DNA from: Anolis sagrei
Taxonomy: Eukaryota; Chordata; Lepidosauria; Squamata; Anolidae
NCBI RefSeq assembly: GCF_037176765.1
Contig: NC_090022.1
Span: forward strand, 82,096,209 to 82,160,208
Length of the DNA: 64,000 nucleotides
Direction of reading: 5' to 3'
Shown: piece after piece, positions 10,008-20,536 of the stretch
Numbering within the stretch: position 1 is the stretch's first letter
How the letters are laid out: the number at the start of each line of letters is the position of its first letter
The notes under the pieces: model-generated
The model's database searches: none
What the model saw: the letters and a program-made list of their open reading frames with translations, nothing else
What the model was told of the DNA's origin: nothing
Made by a program: the position numbers and the translations under genes

Positions 10008-10046
10008 TAGATATAGATATAGATAGATAGATAGATAGATAGATAG
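9955..10046. repeat. (GA)n/(GATA)n microsatellite
   Basis: A run of GATA, then about 17 GA units, then GATA again. Intronic. Confidence 0.9.
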
Positions 10047-10053
10047 AATAAAC

Positions 10054-10418
10054 CAGAGGTCCCAAACTAAGGCGCCAAATGCGGCCCTCCAAAGTCACCC
10101 CCCCCCCCCCCCCACACACACACAGTAAACTTTAGGCTTCCGGTCACTCTAAGTCTGAAACGACTTGAAGGCACACAACAACAACAATCCTTGACTCTGT
10201 CTTCAGCCAAAAGCAGGCCCACATTTCCCATTGAAATACTGGTCAGTGTATGTTGATCAATTCCCCCCCCCCCCTCATTTTCAATATTGAATTGCTCTTC
10301 TATTGTTTTTGTTTATTGCACTGCAAGGAAGAAATTGCAATGTGCATAGGAATTAGTTTAATGTTTTTTTCTGAAGAACTGTGAACCGGCCTCTGCTTAA
10401 AAGGCTTGAGGACCCCTC
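10054..10418. mobile_element. Non-autonomous hAT element
   Basis: Left end CAGAGGTCCCAAACT, right end CTTGAGGACCCCTC. The inside contains AGCCAAAAGCAGGCCCACAT, found inverted in the element at 14071, and a piece like a SINE tail (CGACTTGAAGGCACACAACA). It abuts GATA repeats, so the target duplication is unclear. Confidence 0.6.
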
Positions 10419-10424
10419 GATATG

Positions 10425-10427
<3 letters not shown>

Positions 10428-10460
<33 letters not shown>

Positions 10461-10472
10461 TAGATAGATAGA
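10428..10472. repeat. (GACA)n/(GATA)n microsatellite
   Basis: GATA units flank about eight GACA units. Confidence 0.9.
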
Positions 10473-10834
10473 AGTAAACTTTGCCCAGGTCCAGAGACAT
10501 TTTCGCGGTTAAGGAGAAGTTTGCAAGTACAGCCTTCCCTTTGTCTTCAATGAGCAAAGTCACTCATATGGTTTGCAAGGGATGTTCTTTCCAGAGTAGT
10601 TCTTAGCCTTGTAACCCAGGGCCTGGCCCAGGCTTGGCACAATCTTCTCCCTCCCACTGGAAGCAGAACAAAAAGGTTCTGCTGGTTAGGAAACTTAGTT
10701 AGTTTTTTCCTCCACATCCTATTTTTAAAATATGGGTGGAATAGCTGGGGCTTTGTTAGTCCTGGAGGAAAAGAGTTTAGTCAGTTCTGGCTAGCACTTG
10801 AATGGAAGCCCAGAGTTGACCTGATGCTGTAGGC

Positions 10835-10925
10835 CAAGCATGGGCCAACTTGGACCTTCCAGGTGTTTTGGACTGCAACTCCCACCATGCCTAACAACCT
10901 CAGGCCCTTTCCCTTTCCCCCTCAG
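10835..10925. repeat. MITE family D, partial
   Basis: Left arm CATGGGCCAACTTGGACC, then GTGTTTTGGACTGCAACTCC, truncated after CTCAGCCGC. Confidence 0.5.
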
Positions 10926-11184
10926 CCGCATAAGGGTAGGCTATATTTCAGAAGAGTGAGCGGATAAGGAGTGTTCCTTGCCTTCAAAAACCTGTATAAT
11001 TTTAGAGGCCATTTAGGCACACACACAATCCCAACATGGGTTTGCCATCTCTGTGTGGTGGGGTTGTGGCTGCCACAAGACAACCAAAGGGATGCCAAGA
11101 TGAACAGAAAATTGTTGGTTGTATATAGCTTGCCATGATTGTAATTGTCATCTTAATATGAAAGAATCCCACAATAACCTATTA

Positions 11185-11246
11185 ATAATAATAATAGCCA
11201 CAATAATATTATTAATATTAAATAATAATAATAATAATAATAATAG
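11185..11246. repeat. (AAT)n microsatellite
   Basis: Two AAT/ATA runs separated by AGCCACAATAATATT. Intronic. Confidence 0.85.
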
Positions 11247-11624
11247 CTACAATAACCTATTGTACACGATCCTGCATGCATAAAGCCCCATTTGATGCCT
11301 TGCCTCAGGAGAAGGAGGGCTGGTTTTTGAACCCATTCACTCTCATGCATTAGTCAGGAATATGTGGTTGGATAGGATAGCCTTCCGAATAGATTTATCT
11401 TTCGTCTTGGTTGTTTGGAATTGACAATATGGAGGATGTGATGCTCCTGGGAGAAGGATCAAAAGCACTTCTAATCCTCTGGAATTCAGTGTGCTCATCC
11501 CTGAACTGGATCCAGATTCACAGCCCTGCAGCAGCAATGCTATGATTCTGCTTGAACTGCAATAGCCACATCCAATGGGATCCTGGGCAGTTTCTTGCAC
11601 TACACTTCTCTGGTTGAGAATGCC

Positions 11625-11850
11625 CTCTGTGTGCCTTTGGGTCTCCTGTCAATTTATGGCAACCCCATAACGTAATCCGATTTTCTTACCAAGGCATCCT
11701 TGGAGGTGGTTTGTCCTCACCTATCTGTGAAATATGAGTCCTGTTCCTGATGTTCCTTGGTAGCCCAGCATCCAAGTAGTAACCAAGCTTGGCCCTGTTT
11801 ATTTTTCATGATGGGATCTTTCAAGATATCCTTCATAGGATGGAGCCGCT
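11625..11850 (-). mobile_element. 5S-derived SINE (Sauria-type body)
   Basis: On the minus strand it contains a piece close to TTACTACTTGGATGCTGGG, the 5S rRNA internal promoter region, followed by a body with CACCTCCAAGGATGCC and an end with GCCATAAATTGACAGG. A degenerate copy in the HAND1 intron. Confidence 0.45.
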
Positions 11851-12152
11851 GCAGTTAGAGGAATGATAGTGTTGTAACTGCAGTGTGAAAGGGTAGTTAG
11901 ACATATGTATGCATTATGATCTCATTTAGATCAATGGGAATAAAACACATGCATGCATTTGTGTTAGGCATGGCTTGCAACTGAAGTTCCTCTGATCCCA
12001 ATGGGTTTCTTTTGGGCCTTCCTTTTGGATGGTGGAGGAAGCCCTGCTCCTGCCTGGGAAGCCAAAGCATCCTTGGCCCCTGCTGACTTGGAAACAAAAC
12101 AAAAGAGTTATCTTAGATGGTAGTAATTTGTATGGGAACATTTGTATGTATT

Positions 12153-12186
12153 GCAGTTTCTCAAGTTGCTCCTGACAGGAAAAAAA
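12153..12186 (+). mobile_element. SINE 3' tail fragment
   Basis: GCAGTTTCTCAAGTTGCTCC then TGACAGGAAAAAAA is the 3' end of the tRNA-derived SINE seen in full at 17333-17576. Confidence 0.5.
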
Positions 12187-12189
12187 TGT

Positions 12190-12735
12190 ATGGGAATATT
12201 TTTATTCAGAAACAAAGCAAAAGTGTTTTTAGAGATAGAGGTTATGTGTCCTAATTTTATTACTTGTGTTTCATATTCTCCTTTTCAAAGATGCATATTT
12301 GCAACAGACTTTTACTTTTTTGCTAGTGTTTAGTGCCTGGGCAGCAGAAGCAGACCTCATTTGATTCCCTTCCTCAAGAGATCCCAAGATTCAAGCAAAC
12401 TTGAGATATGACATGCTATTGTCTTCTTTTCAGTCTGGGTTGCAAACTCTGCTTTGCTTTCCCATATCCTGACTGAACCAGCAGTTGTGGGCTAAAAAGT
12501 AAAGCATGCCTGTGTGAACAGTGTGCTTCACAACTGAAGGAATACAATAAAACACACACCACCCCAATAAGACAATGAAATCCAGGTTGCAGGGAAAGGG
12601 TCCAAAACGAAGGATGACTAAATCTGGATCCAGTTTCTTGCATAATGCTGAGGTCACATCTCTAGTCTTTTGAAATATATGCACATTGTTTTTTAAATTG
12701 AAAACATACCTGAGGGGGGCACTTATTGAACTTAG
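12190..12735. other. Intronic stretch, nothing recognised
   Basis: No repeat family, coding exon or RNA gene seen. Contains ordinary mixed sequence inside the HAND1 intron. Confidence 0.4.
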
Positions 12736-12744
12736 GACCCCATC

Positions 12745-12907
12745 ACATTTGAGAATTAATCCACTTTAAATCCGGTTTCTGCCTCCTGCAGAATTCTGGG
12801 GTTTGTAGTTTAGGGAGGACGCTTTAACAGCCCCACTAAACTACAAACCCCAGAATTCTGTAGGAGGCAGAAACCGGATTTAAAGTGGATTCATTCTCAA
12901 GTGTGAT
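12745..12907. mobile_element. Palindromic MITE family C, copy 2
   Basis: Arms of about 70 bases: CATCACATTTGAGAATTAAT and ATTCATTCTCAAGTGTGATG at the ends, GGTTTCTGCCTCCTGCAGAA and its complement inside. Only a few mismatches between the arms, so the transcript could form a long hairpin. Confidence 0.7.
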
Positions 12908-13384
12908 GAAGTAGTTAGCTTGGTATAAGTGCTTTTAAGATGGTGGCTTCATGCCTCCGCTGGAATGCTACTGGTATCCCTTTTAGAGTAGGCCCGTTAA
13001 ATCAATGGGATTTATTAATGTGTTGACCCATTAGACCTCAGCTGGAACTAGCAGGAATCGGGCCAAAGGGTGCCATTGCCTCTACTGTGTGAATTGAATC
13101 AGGACCATAGGAAGGATATTCTTTCTAATTGATTTGTTGGCTTGAGATGGATGTTCAGATGGGAAAGGAGACAGTTGCCTGAGCTGTTTGCTGGGCAGGT
13201 TTGGTGGAGTGGAAGGACAGGGGAAAAAGGGTTGGAAATGAGAGAAGGTTTCATTTCTCCAGCTCCTTTCCTCTAGTCTTGGGGGTCTTTTCTGACTGGG
13301 TCTTAAGCGGCACAGAGAAAGTGTAAAACTCAGGACAAGTTGCCTTGAGAATAACTGGGGCCTCATTTTGTGAAAATGCATCCA

Positions 13385-13625
13385 CACTGCGATTTTCCAT
13401 AGGGAAAGGCCAAACCTTGTTATTTAGATTGCACCAGGCTTATAGCTGAATGAAGTCCTTTTTGTAGAATATTGTCCCTGCAAATCCATTTTTCAATCCA
13501 CACCAAATTACCATATTCCAGCCTGTCCGATCAGATATAAAATTGGCCCCTGCCTTTTAAATTTTGTAATGCAATCCCTGCAATGTTATTCAGGCCTCTA
13601 GATCTTTTCTGAAGTTCAAAAAGAC
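13385..13625. promoter_or_regulatory. Repeat-free AT-rich block, candidate regulatory
   Basis: Lacks the repeat signatures of its surroundings and carries CCATATTCCAG, CAGATATAAAATTGG and GTTATTTAGATTG. A candidate conserved intronic element on composition only; ends at a C-run (13629). Confidence 0.25.
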
Positions 13626-14070
13626 ACCTCCCCCCCCCCCCCCTCCAAGTGGCAAGGGGTTTGGATTGGACGCCTTAGGTCTCAGTCCTTCACTATGGGA
13701 GCATGGCATGTTTTTTCCCTCCCTTTTCCTTCAAGTAAATAGGAGAAGAGACCTTTGCTGCAGGCCTGAATTTTTCTTGCAGTTTCTGCCTTGGCCCCCT
13801 CCCAGGCTCTGTCTCCTGCATGATGGGTATCTTTCACTCCCTTCATCGCCCTTATAAAGAACATGAGTTGTCTTGAGGTCCATTGGAGCCCTTTCTTAGA
13901 GTGAACCACCCAGACATGACCCTCAAGACCAGGAAGGTTGTATTAGGCCTGAAATATTGTTTGGCGTGGATATGCCTTCAAATCGTCTGTCAGTTATGGC
14001 GACCCCATGAATTCCCTTGGGTCTTCCTTGGCAATGAATATTTGGGCCCCATTTATTTATGTGTCTACAC

Positions 14071-14432
14071 CAGGGGTTCTCAAACTTTTTAATCAGAGGG
14101 CCAGGTCACAGTCCTTCAAACTGTTGGAGGGCCAGATAATTTGGAAAAAAAACATGAAAGAATTACTATGCACACTGCACATATCTTATTTGTAGTGTAA
14201 AAGACACTCTAAAACAATACAATAATTAAAATGAAGAACAATTTTAACACATTTAAACTTATTAGAATTTCAATGGGAAGTGTGGGCCTGCTTTTGGCTG
14301 AGGAGATAGGATTGTTGTTGCTGTTGTTGTTGTTGTTTGCTTTCAAGTCCTTTCAGACTTAGGTTGTCACTGAGCGAGGGCTGCTAGGTAAATGACCTTG
14401 AAGGACTGTATCAGTTAGTTTGAGGACCCCTG
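14071..14432. mobile_element. Non-autonomous hAT element with perfect 8-bp duplication
   Basis: Ends CAGGGGTTCTCAAAC and GTTTGAGGACCCCTG are inverted. GTCTACAC flanks it at 14063-14070 and 14433-14440, a perfect 8-base target duplication as hAT transposases make. Inside is the block found inverted in the element at 10054. No transposase frame, so it was moved in trans. Target was the end of the MITE at 14438. Confidence 0.85.
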
Positions 14433-14437
14433 GTCTA

Positions 14438-14632
14438 CACCAACCATTTAATGCAGTTTGAATCCAGCTCCCACAAAAGCTCATTGAGGAAAGTCCTGAG
14501 TGTGCTCCGTGGTTTGCGTAATCACTATCTGGGCCTCAAATTGGACTTGCTGTGTTATCATCTGCACAGCAAAACCACTTTCTTTAATACCCGGTTTTAA
14601 ACTGCATTACACCGTCAATGTAGATAAGGCCT
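14438..14632. mobile_element. MITE related to 1871-2105
   Basis: CCATTTAATGCAGTTTGAAT at the left and AAACTGCATTACACCGTCAA then GTAGATAAGG at the right are inverted. A hAT element inserted at its left edge. Confidence 0.45.
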
Positions 14633-14989
14633 GGAGGTGGGTTTGCCTCTAATGCAGAGCCTCCCCGTCAGCCTCCAGTCCAAGCAGTAAACAGAGTGGA
14701 CCCTGCTTAGCTTATAAGACTGGACTATCCCTTTACATATTTAGTCCACCTTCAAATATTAGGCCCTGAAATGACGCCCATAAACCTTTCAGAATTAGGC
14801 CCAGCGAGAGCACCGCGATTCCAATTTTACTGTCATGGCTGCAGCCTAGGAAATCCTTTGAGGCGATATTAGACTCTCTGGCTGAGAATTCAAAGTGCCT
14901 CCTTTTAAAACTACAAATCCCAGTATTCCATAGGATGGAACCAAGGCAACAAAAGTGGAAGTGTGGAATGGAAGTGTTACTTCATCACA

Positions 14990-15152
14990 CTAAAGAATGA
15001 ATTCACTTTAAATCGGGTTTCTGCCTCGTGCAGAATTCAGAGGTTTGTCGTTTAGTGAGGCTGTTAGAGGCTCCCCCCTAATCTACAAATCCCAGAATTC
15101 TGCAGTCGGCAGAAACCGGATTTAAAGTGGATTCATTCTCTAGTGTGATGAG
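14990..15152. mobile_element. Palindromic MITE family C, copy 3
   Basis: CATCACACTAAAGAATGAAT at the left and ATTCATTCTCTAGTGTGATG at the right, with AATCCCAGAATTCTGCAG inside. Ends in GAGGTC on the right; arms slightly more diverged than copy 2. Confidence 0.65.
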
Positions 15153-15154
15153 GT

Positions 15155-15600
15155 CTCAATCGCAGGAAAGGATCCAGGGTGGGGAGAGTAGAAGCTGAGC
15201 CGCTCACAATTTTTGGCAAGGAGCTGGAGACAAAAACCCTGCCTTGTTTTGCCTTCCAAAACTGCCTTTCTTTTTTTCTGGGATTAGCCCCGTTGGGTGA
15301 AGAGTGCGCGTTTATTTATAAACATGCCGGGCTGCGAGAAAGGAAAGCACTCTTGCCCCGGGCTTTTTGGATCCACAGTCGGGACTCCTCCTGCGGGATT
15401 GACACGGAGCGAGCGAGTGAGCAAAGGAGCCAGGGCCTCTGCCTTCCCTCGGTTTCCTTCTCCACTCAAAAAGAGTGAACTTGGATCCTTCCGCAGCCAG
15501 AAAGGCACGCGGTGGCCCATTGTGCCAAAGGGAGAAGGCTCTCTGGAAGTCCAGGGTTTGATGTAGGGAGACTGAGATCTACCTTTTGGGGGGAAGATAT
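15155..15600. other. Intronic stretch, moderately CpG-rich, unassigned
   Basis: Contains short open frames on both strands without domain similarity and several CpGs around 15400. No repeat identified. Could be non-coding conserved sequence; not supported as a gene. Confidence 0.3.
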
Positions 15601-15602
15601 TA

Positions 15603-15641
15603 TTTTACTGACACAAAAGCACAATATGTCACGGCAAACTA

Positions 15642-15674
<33 letters not shown>

Positions 15675-15752
15675 GCTGGATAAGTATATATGCTGGATTT
15701 AGTATCACAAAATCACAAGTCGAACACTTTCCAAGCATCTAGGACTGTGTGA

Positions 15753-15789
<37 letters not shown>

Positions 15790-15893
15790 GTTCTAACACA
15801 AAAACACAGTATGTCATAGCAAACGAGATAGATATGCTGGATTTCGTATCACAAAATCACAAAATCGAACATTTCCCAAGCATCTAGAACTGT

Positions 15894-15945
<52 letters not shown>
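15603..15945 (-). mobile_element. Two tandem LINE-tail fragments with ATCT, ATT and AAT microsatellites
   Basis: 15603-15740 and 15795-15895 are two direct copies of ACACAAAAGCACAATATGTC...GCTGGATTT...CACAAAATCACAA...AAGCATCTAG. Each ends in a trinucleotide run (15750-15790 ATT, 15896-15945 AAT). The fuller element is at 20545-20960. Confidence 0.55.
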
Positions 15946-15947
<2 letters not shown>

Positions 15948-15994
15948 GAAAGAAGAGGTAACCAGAGGCATAGCCAGAATTCCACGGAGGGAAT

Positions 15995-16128
15995 TGTTGT
16001 ATTGCCGAAGGCTTTCCTGGCTAGAATTACTGGGTTGTTGTGAGTTTTCTGGGCTGCATTGCCATGTTCCAGAAGCATTCTCTCCTGACGTTTCTCCTGC
16101 ATCTATGGCAGGCATCTTCAGAGTTGTG
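15995..16128 (-). mobile_element. Penelope-like 3' tail fragment
   Basis: Minus-strand tail with GAAGCATTCTCTCCTGACG, CATCTATGGCAGGCATCTTC and CTGGGTTGTTGTGAGTTTTC. Confidence 0.65.
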
Positions 16129-16507
16129 AGGTCTTTTGGAAACTAGGAAATGTGTTGATTTCTTCTCTCTTTCCAAAGGCCCCTTTCCCCGCTCTCGAAA
16201 GCATAACCCGCATTTGGAAGGAAAGCTCGCATCTTGGGCCATGTTTTACCCTGGCTTTGTTTATAGTTCAATAAAGCTGGCTTTCAGGCCAAACCCAATT
16301 CTCAGAAGGATATTTTCACACTGAAATTAATTTCTTTAAACGATTCCAAGAAGAATAATAAAATGCAAGAAGTTTGGCTCCGTGTTATATGTATATCTCA
16401 TGTATAGCTGTATATCTAATGTGTGTTTGTGAATATGTGTATGTATACACACATACCTATATTTCATCCTCGCAGATCTATATATCTTTAAAGATTGGAT
16501 CCTACTT

Positions 16508-16662
16508 CAGAGGGCCCTTCCAGACAGGCTCTGTATCCCAGGATCTGATCCCAGTTTTTCTTCTTTCAACCGGATTATATGAGTCCGCACTGCCAGATAA
16601 TCCGGGATAAACAGAAACTCTGGGATCAGATCCTGGGATATAGGGCTTGTCTGGAAGGGTCT
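16508..16662. mobile_element. Palindromic MITE, variant of family B
   Basis: Arms CCCTTCCAGACAGGCTCTGT and TTGTCTGGAAGGG, with TCCCAGGATCTGATCCCAG inverted as CTGGGATCAGATCCTGGGAT. Same architecture as family B but a distinct subfamily. Confidence 0.6.
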
Positions 16663-16714
16663 GGAGTCTCCCCTTGAATCGGACTATGTAACACGTTTTT
16701 TTGTTCCTAGGTTG

Positions 16715-16985
16715 CAATTGTCATTTCCTAATTTATTCTATCATGAAAACTCGGGAAAAGTTTATTTAACTTTGTTTTTGCGGGACACCCTGCAGCACGT
16801 TTTGCTATACTTTCTCAATGAATCTCTCATGGAGTCTCAGCTAAACATAGTTTGTGGCAGCCACAGAAAGGAAGTTTTTGGAGTAGAGCAACTACTTTCA
16901 AAGTATATACCTTACAAGTAAATAGGAAATTACACTTTCAAACCAGGAATAGATTTTCCCCTCACTAATTTTGTTACATATAGTG
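16715..16985 (+). repeat. Dispersed repeat R2, copy 1
   Basis: About 270 bases shared in direct orientation with 21356-21610: TTGTCATTTCCTAATT, GGGAAAAGTTTATT, GCGGGAC...CCTGC, CATAGTTTGTGGCAG, CACTTTCAAACCAGGAATAG and ATTTTGTTACATA. Class unknown. Confidence 0.6.
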
Positions 16986-17332
16986 TCAGTTGTTGGATGG
17001 TATGAATCTCACTGATCCAAGACTAACAATAGGATGTAGGGAGATCCCCAATACTCTACACACAGACACACTAATTATGCATTGCGGTTGCTTTTGTTGT
17101 AAGTCGACCCAGTCCTTGTGGAGAAAGGGCGGGATATTAATAATAATAATAATAGTACTTTTTAAAACTCGATGTTGTTTGATAGGTCGGTTTCGTTGGC
17201 CTTGCACTGTTTTGTCCTCAAGTTTTTAACTGCTTTGTTGTATCCTTTGGGTCTCACGTCAGGAAGAAAGGCGGGTTTCTCTTTAATTCTTTACAGGCTC
17301 GAATTCAATTGTTAAGTTGAACTCTTTTTTTC

Positions 17333-17576
17333 GCGTCAGGGGCAACTTGAGAAACTGCAAATTGCTTCTGGTGTGAGAGAATTGGCCATCTGCAAGGACG
17401 TTACCCAGGGGACGCCCCGGATGTTTTGCCATCCTTGTGGGAAGTTTCTCTCATGTCCCTGGACATGAGCTGGAGCTGACAGAGGGAGCTCATCCGCAGC
17501 TCTCCCCAGACTCGAACCTCTGTCGGTCTTCAGTCCTGCGGGCACAAGGGTTTAACCTATTGCGCCACTGGAGGCT
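17333..17576 (-). mobile_element. tRNA-derived SINE
   Basis: On the minus strand it begins GAGCCTCCAGTGGCGCAATA (A-box-like), has a B box AGGTTCGAGTC, body GTCAGCTCCAGCTCATG and GGGGCGTCCCCTGGGTAACG, and ends CTCAAGTTGCCCCTGACGCG plus A-run. A near full-length pol III retroposon in the HAND1 intron. Copies at 18394, 24455 and 61795 have the same orientation. Confidence 0.75.
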
Positions 17577-17889
17577 CAAGTTGAACTAAAGTAGACCCAC
17601 TGAATCCACGGGACTTGTTTATGTGTTGACTTGTTCAAGAGGTAATTCAATGAAGCTAAGCAAAAGGATTTGAGATGTAGATGCACTGATGTAAATAGAT
17701 GATGGCTATAGAGATCTATCTCCTAGATTTACCACTTTCCGTGTTTGTTTGTTAAAAAATGCAATGCAACTGTTTGGTCTGCCCTTGGCACGATAAATAA
17801 ATACCATTCTCCGTCGCTTTTGGTTGCCTTTCTCTGGTCGGATCACACAACCCACACTCACAGAGATCAGAATAACAACTTTCTATGGG

Positions 17890-18020
17890 GGGCATCTTTG
17901 AAGTGACTGGACCGACCTTGAAGGAGCTGGGGGTGGTGACGGCCGACAGGGAGCTCTGGCGTGGGCTGGTCCATGAGGTCAAGAAGAGTCGGAGACGACT
18001 GAACGAATGAACAACAACAT
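17890..18020 (+). mobile_element. RTE/Bov-B-like 3' end
   Basis: GGACCGACCTTGAAGGAGCT, CTGGTCCATGAGGTCAAGAA, GAGTCGGAGACGACTGAACG then AATGAACAACAAC. This is the typical 3' end shared by Bov-B LINEs and the SINEs they move. Confidence 0.6.
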
Positions 18021-18109
18021 AGGGAGGAAAAGCCAGCTTTCTTGCGGTTGGGGAACGCCCACTATACTCTCAGGGCACCTTCTCAGGCCTAGGAGGCACT
18101 CTGGTTTCA

Positions 18110-18275
18110 CTTTAACTGGAGTGGCTCAGTGCAGTGGAAGCATGGGAGTTGTAGTTTTACAAGGTTGTTCGCCTTCTTTGCCGGCGCTTCAGCAAACTAC
18201 AAATCCCATGATCCCATAGCACTGAACCGTGGCGGTTAAAATGTCATCACATTGCATTGATCCTACAGTGTAGTT
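18110..18275. mobile_element. Palindromic MITE family A
   Basis: Arms GGGAGTTGTAGTTTTACAAG and ACTACAAATCCCATG, with CCTACAGTGTAGTTGC at the right end. Confidence 0.6.
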
Positions 18276-18393
18276 GCACAATAAGTCCACCCCCATCTTT
18301 TCAAAAAAGCCTTCCCATTGAATTCGGTGGGAGGAACCCTCGGGTTGGTGTGTGCTGTTTAGGTGTGTTACAAAAATGCTTCTTTGATATGTG

Positions 18394-18570
18394 TCAGGAG
18401 CGACTTGAGAAACTGCTCCTGGTGTGAGAGAATTGGCCATCTGCAAGGACGTTGTCCAGGGGACACCCCGGATGTTTCAATGTTTTGCCATCCTTGTGGG
18501 AGGCTTCGCTCATGTCCCCGCCTGGGAAGCTGGAGCTGGCAGGCAGCAGCTCACTCCGCTCTCCGGATTC
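18394..18570 (-). mobile_element. tRNA-derived SINE, 5'-truncated
   Basis: GTGTCAGGAGCGACTTGAGA, GGTGTGAGAGAATTGGCCAT, CCAGGGGACACCCCGG and GAAGCTGGAGCTGGCAG match the SINE at 17333. The copy stops near the B-box region (CGGATTC). Confidence 0.65.
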
Positions 18571-18895
18571 TAACCGTAGACATTGCTCGAATAGGAAAGA
18601 AACCAGTTAACAGGGGTTCCCATTGACTCCGAGGTCTCTGGTCTAAGAAAAGGGGATCAGAGACCAATGCATTGTGTCCATTTGCATTACTTTTGGGGTG
18701 AAGAAAGCTCTTGTGAAGAGGCGCAATTGGAGGGAATCCTAAAGGGGAAAGTCAAGGGTCCTTTCATCATGAATGTAAACCCTACTAATTCGATAGGTCT
18801 ACTCTAATCGGGTCTAGGACTCAGGGCAGGGCCTCTCTTTTGCTTTGTCCGACCATCTTCTTACAAAAGACCCTTCTGCCAGATTATTTCTAGGA

Positions 18896-19106
18896 TGGGT
18901 TGCTGTGAGTTTTCCGAGCTGTCTGGTCATGTTCCAGAAGCATTCTCTCCTGACGTTTCGCCCACATCTATGGCAGGCATCCTCAGAGGTTGTGAGGTAT
19001 CTCATCAACCTCTGAGGATGCCTGCCATAGATGTGGGCGAAACGTCAGGAGAGAATGCTTCTGGAACATGGCCAGACAGCCCGGAAAACTCACAACAACC
19101 CAGTGA
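18896..19106. mobile_element. Inverted pair of Penelope-like 3' tails
   Basis: 18896-18996 (minus) and 19008-19106 (plus) are almost exact inverted copies: GGGTTGCTGTGAGTTTTCCG at the left end, CGGAAAACTCACAACAACCC at the right, with CCTCAGAGGTTGTGAGG beside the centre. The spacer is about ten bases. Confidence 0.8.
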
Positions 19107-19369
19107 TTCTGGTCATGCAAGTATATTTCTCGGATCTTTTGGAGGCTTTCTTGTCATGGGACCAGATCTATCCCATCTGAAACTCCTCTCCGGAGATGGT
19201 TGTTAGTTTGGGGTCCAGTCTGTCGACCCACCTCCCTCTCTCGGGTCAGAGAAGAGTAAGCTTGGTTTGGATCCAACTGGATCCCTTCGCTTTGTGATCC
19301 TCTTTCAAATGCGGTCTGTATAAAGGGCGGGAGAAAAGGGGAAGCCGGTTTCAGAGCTCCCATTCCTTT

Positions 19370-19760
19370 CCCAGAAATAATCCGATCCCTGGGGGCAAAA
19401 TAATAAAGTCGTTTCCGCAGAGAGGCGCGTTTCTATTTTCTCAGGCTCTGCGTTTGTTTCTCCAGCCGGGCGCGGAGTGACGTTCCTTGGCCCGGAAAGG
19501 CTCATCAGGCGCGTAATTTAAGTGGTGTTTACCACAACACGGCCCGCCGTATTTATACACCCTCTCCAAATAAAGGCCAGAAATTTATTGCCTTCCGCTT
19601 GATAATCTCATACTCATAAACCGGCCAACAACGCGGGTTTCTACTTTACAACCTCAACGCGCAAACTCGCCGCCTCGGTCGCCCAACGCCCTTGGCTCGC
19701 GTTGTAACGCTTCTTGCTGGAGTTTGGAAGGAGTTGCGCCTCACCCTATCCGCCTCCTTT
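19370..19760. promoter_or_regulatory. Repeat-free CpG-rich intronic block, candidate enhancer
   Basis: In contrast to the repeat-filled intron around it, this block keeps many CpGs and dense factor-like motifs: TGACGT near 19479, TGTTTAC at 19526-19532 (forkhead type), CCAAATAAAGG at 19566-19576 (CArG/MEF2-like), and GATAA at 19601-19605. No long frame or splice sites. Probably a constrained HAND1 intronic control element; this is inference from sequence alone. Confidence 0.4.
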
Positions 19761-19984
19761 ATACCAGGGCGAGCAGGCCACGATCCAACCCTAATAAAGC
19801 CACTGAGAAGATAGTAAAGCCCCCCAAACCCTCTGCCACCCCTGGCATAACATTTGCACGCATTTTAAGCAGGATCTTGCCTCTAAGCTTCCAAATAATA
19901 GCACAATAAGAGTAATAATTATTATGACTCATATGACAGCTACAGTCCATAGCGTAATATAGTTTATAGTGATGATAAGGTAAT

Positions 19985-20287
19985 GGTAAAGGTTTTCCCT
20001 GACATTAAGTCTAGTGGTGTCCGACTCTGGGTTGTGGTGCTCATCTCCATGTCTAAGCCGAAGAGCCGGCGTTGTCCGTAGACACCTCCAAGGTCATGTG
20101 GCCATCATGACTGCATGGAGCGCCGTTACCTTCCGCCGGAACGGTACCTATTGATCTATTCACATTTGCATGTTTTCGAACTGCTAGGTTAGCAGAAGCT
20201 GGGGCTGACAGCGGAAGCTCACGCCGCTCCCCGGATTCGAACAAGTTCAGCAGCTCAGGGCTTTAACCCACTGCGCCACCGGGGCTC
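19985..20287 (-). mobile_element. tRNA-derived SINE with Bov-B-like end
   Basis: On the minus strand: head GGAGCCCCGGTGGCGCAGTG, B-box-like TTCGAATCCGGGGAGCGG, body AAGCTTC-like GTCAGCCCCAGCTTCTGC, and end GAGTCGGACACCACTAGACT then TAATGTCAGGGAAAACC. Full-length or nearly so. A plus-strand sister copy is at 28390. Confidence 0.75.
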
Positions 20288-20483
20288 CATAGTGATGAAA
20301 GTAAAGTATATATATAAAGATATAGCGGGACCCATTGAAAGTGAGAGAAGAAAGGTTGGGACTTACACTGACCCCACTTAATCGGAGGTTTGGGCTAGAA
20401 ATCCCTATTTTTTAGTTGTCTTCTGTTGCTCTAGGTTTACTTTGCATCTTTTTATGCTAATAGGCTCTGTCTCTGACGACAGG

Positions 20484-20484
20484 A

Positions 20485-20536
<52 letters not shown>

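Noticed and set aside
18896-19106. Repeat pair considered as a CRISPR-like or tRNA structure
   Set aside because: Eukaryotic context and match to Penelope tails explain it.
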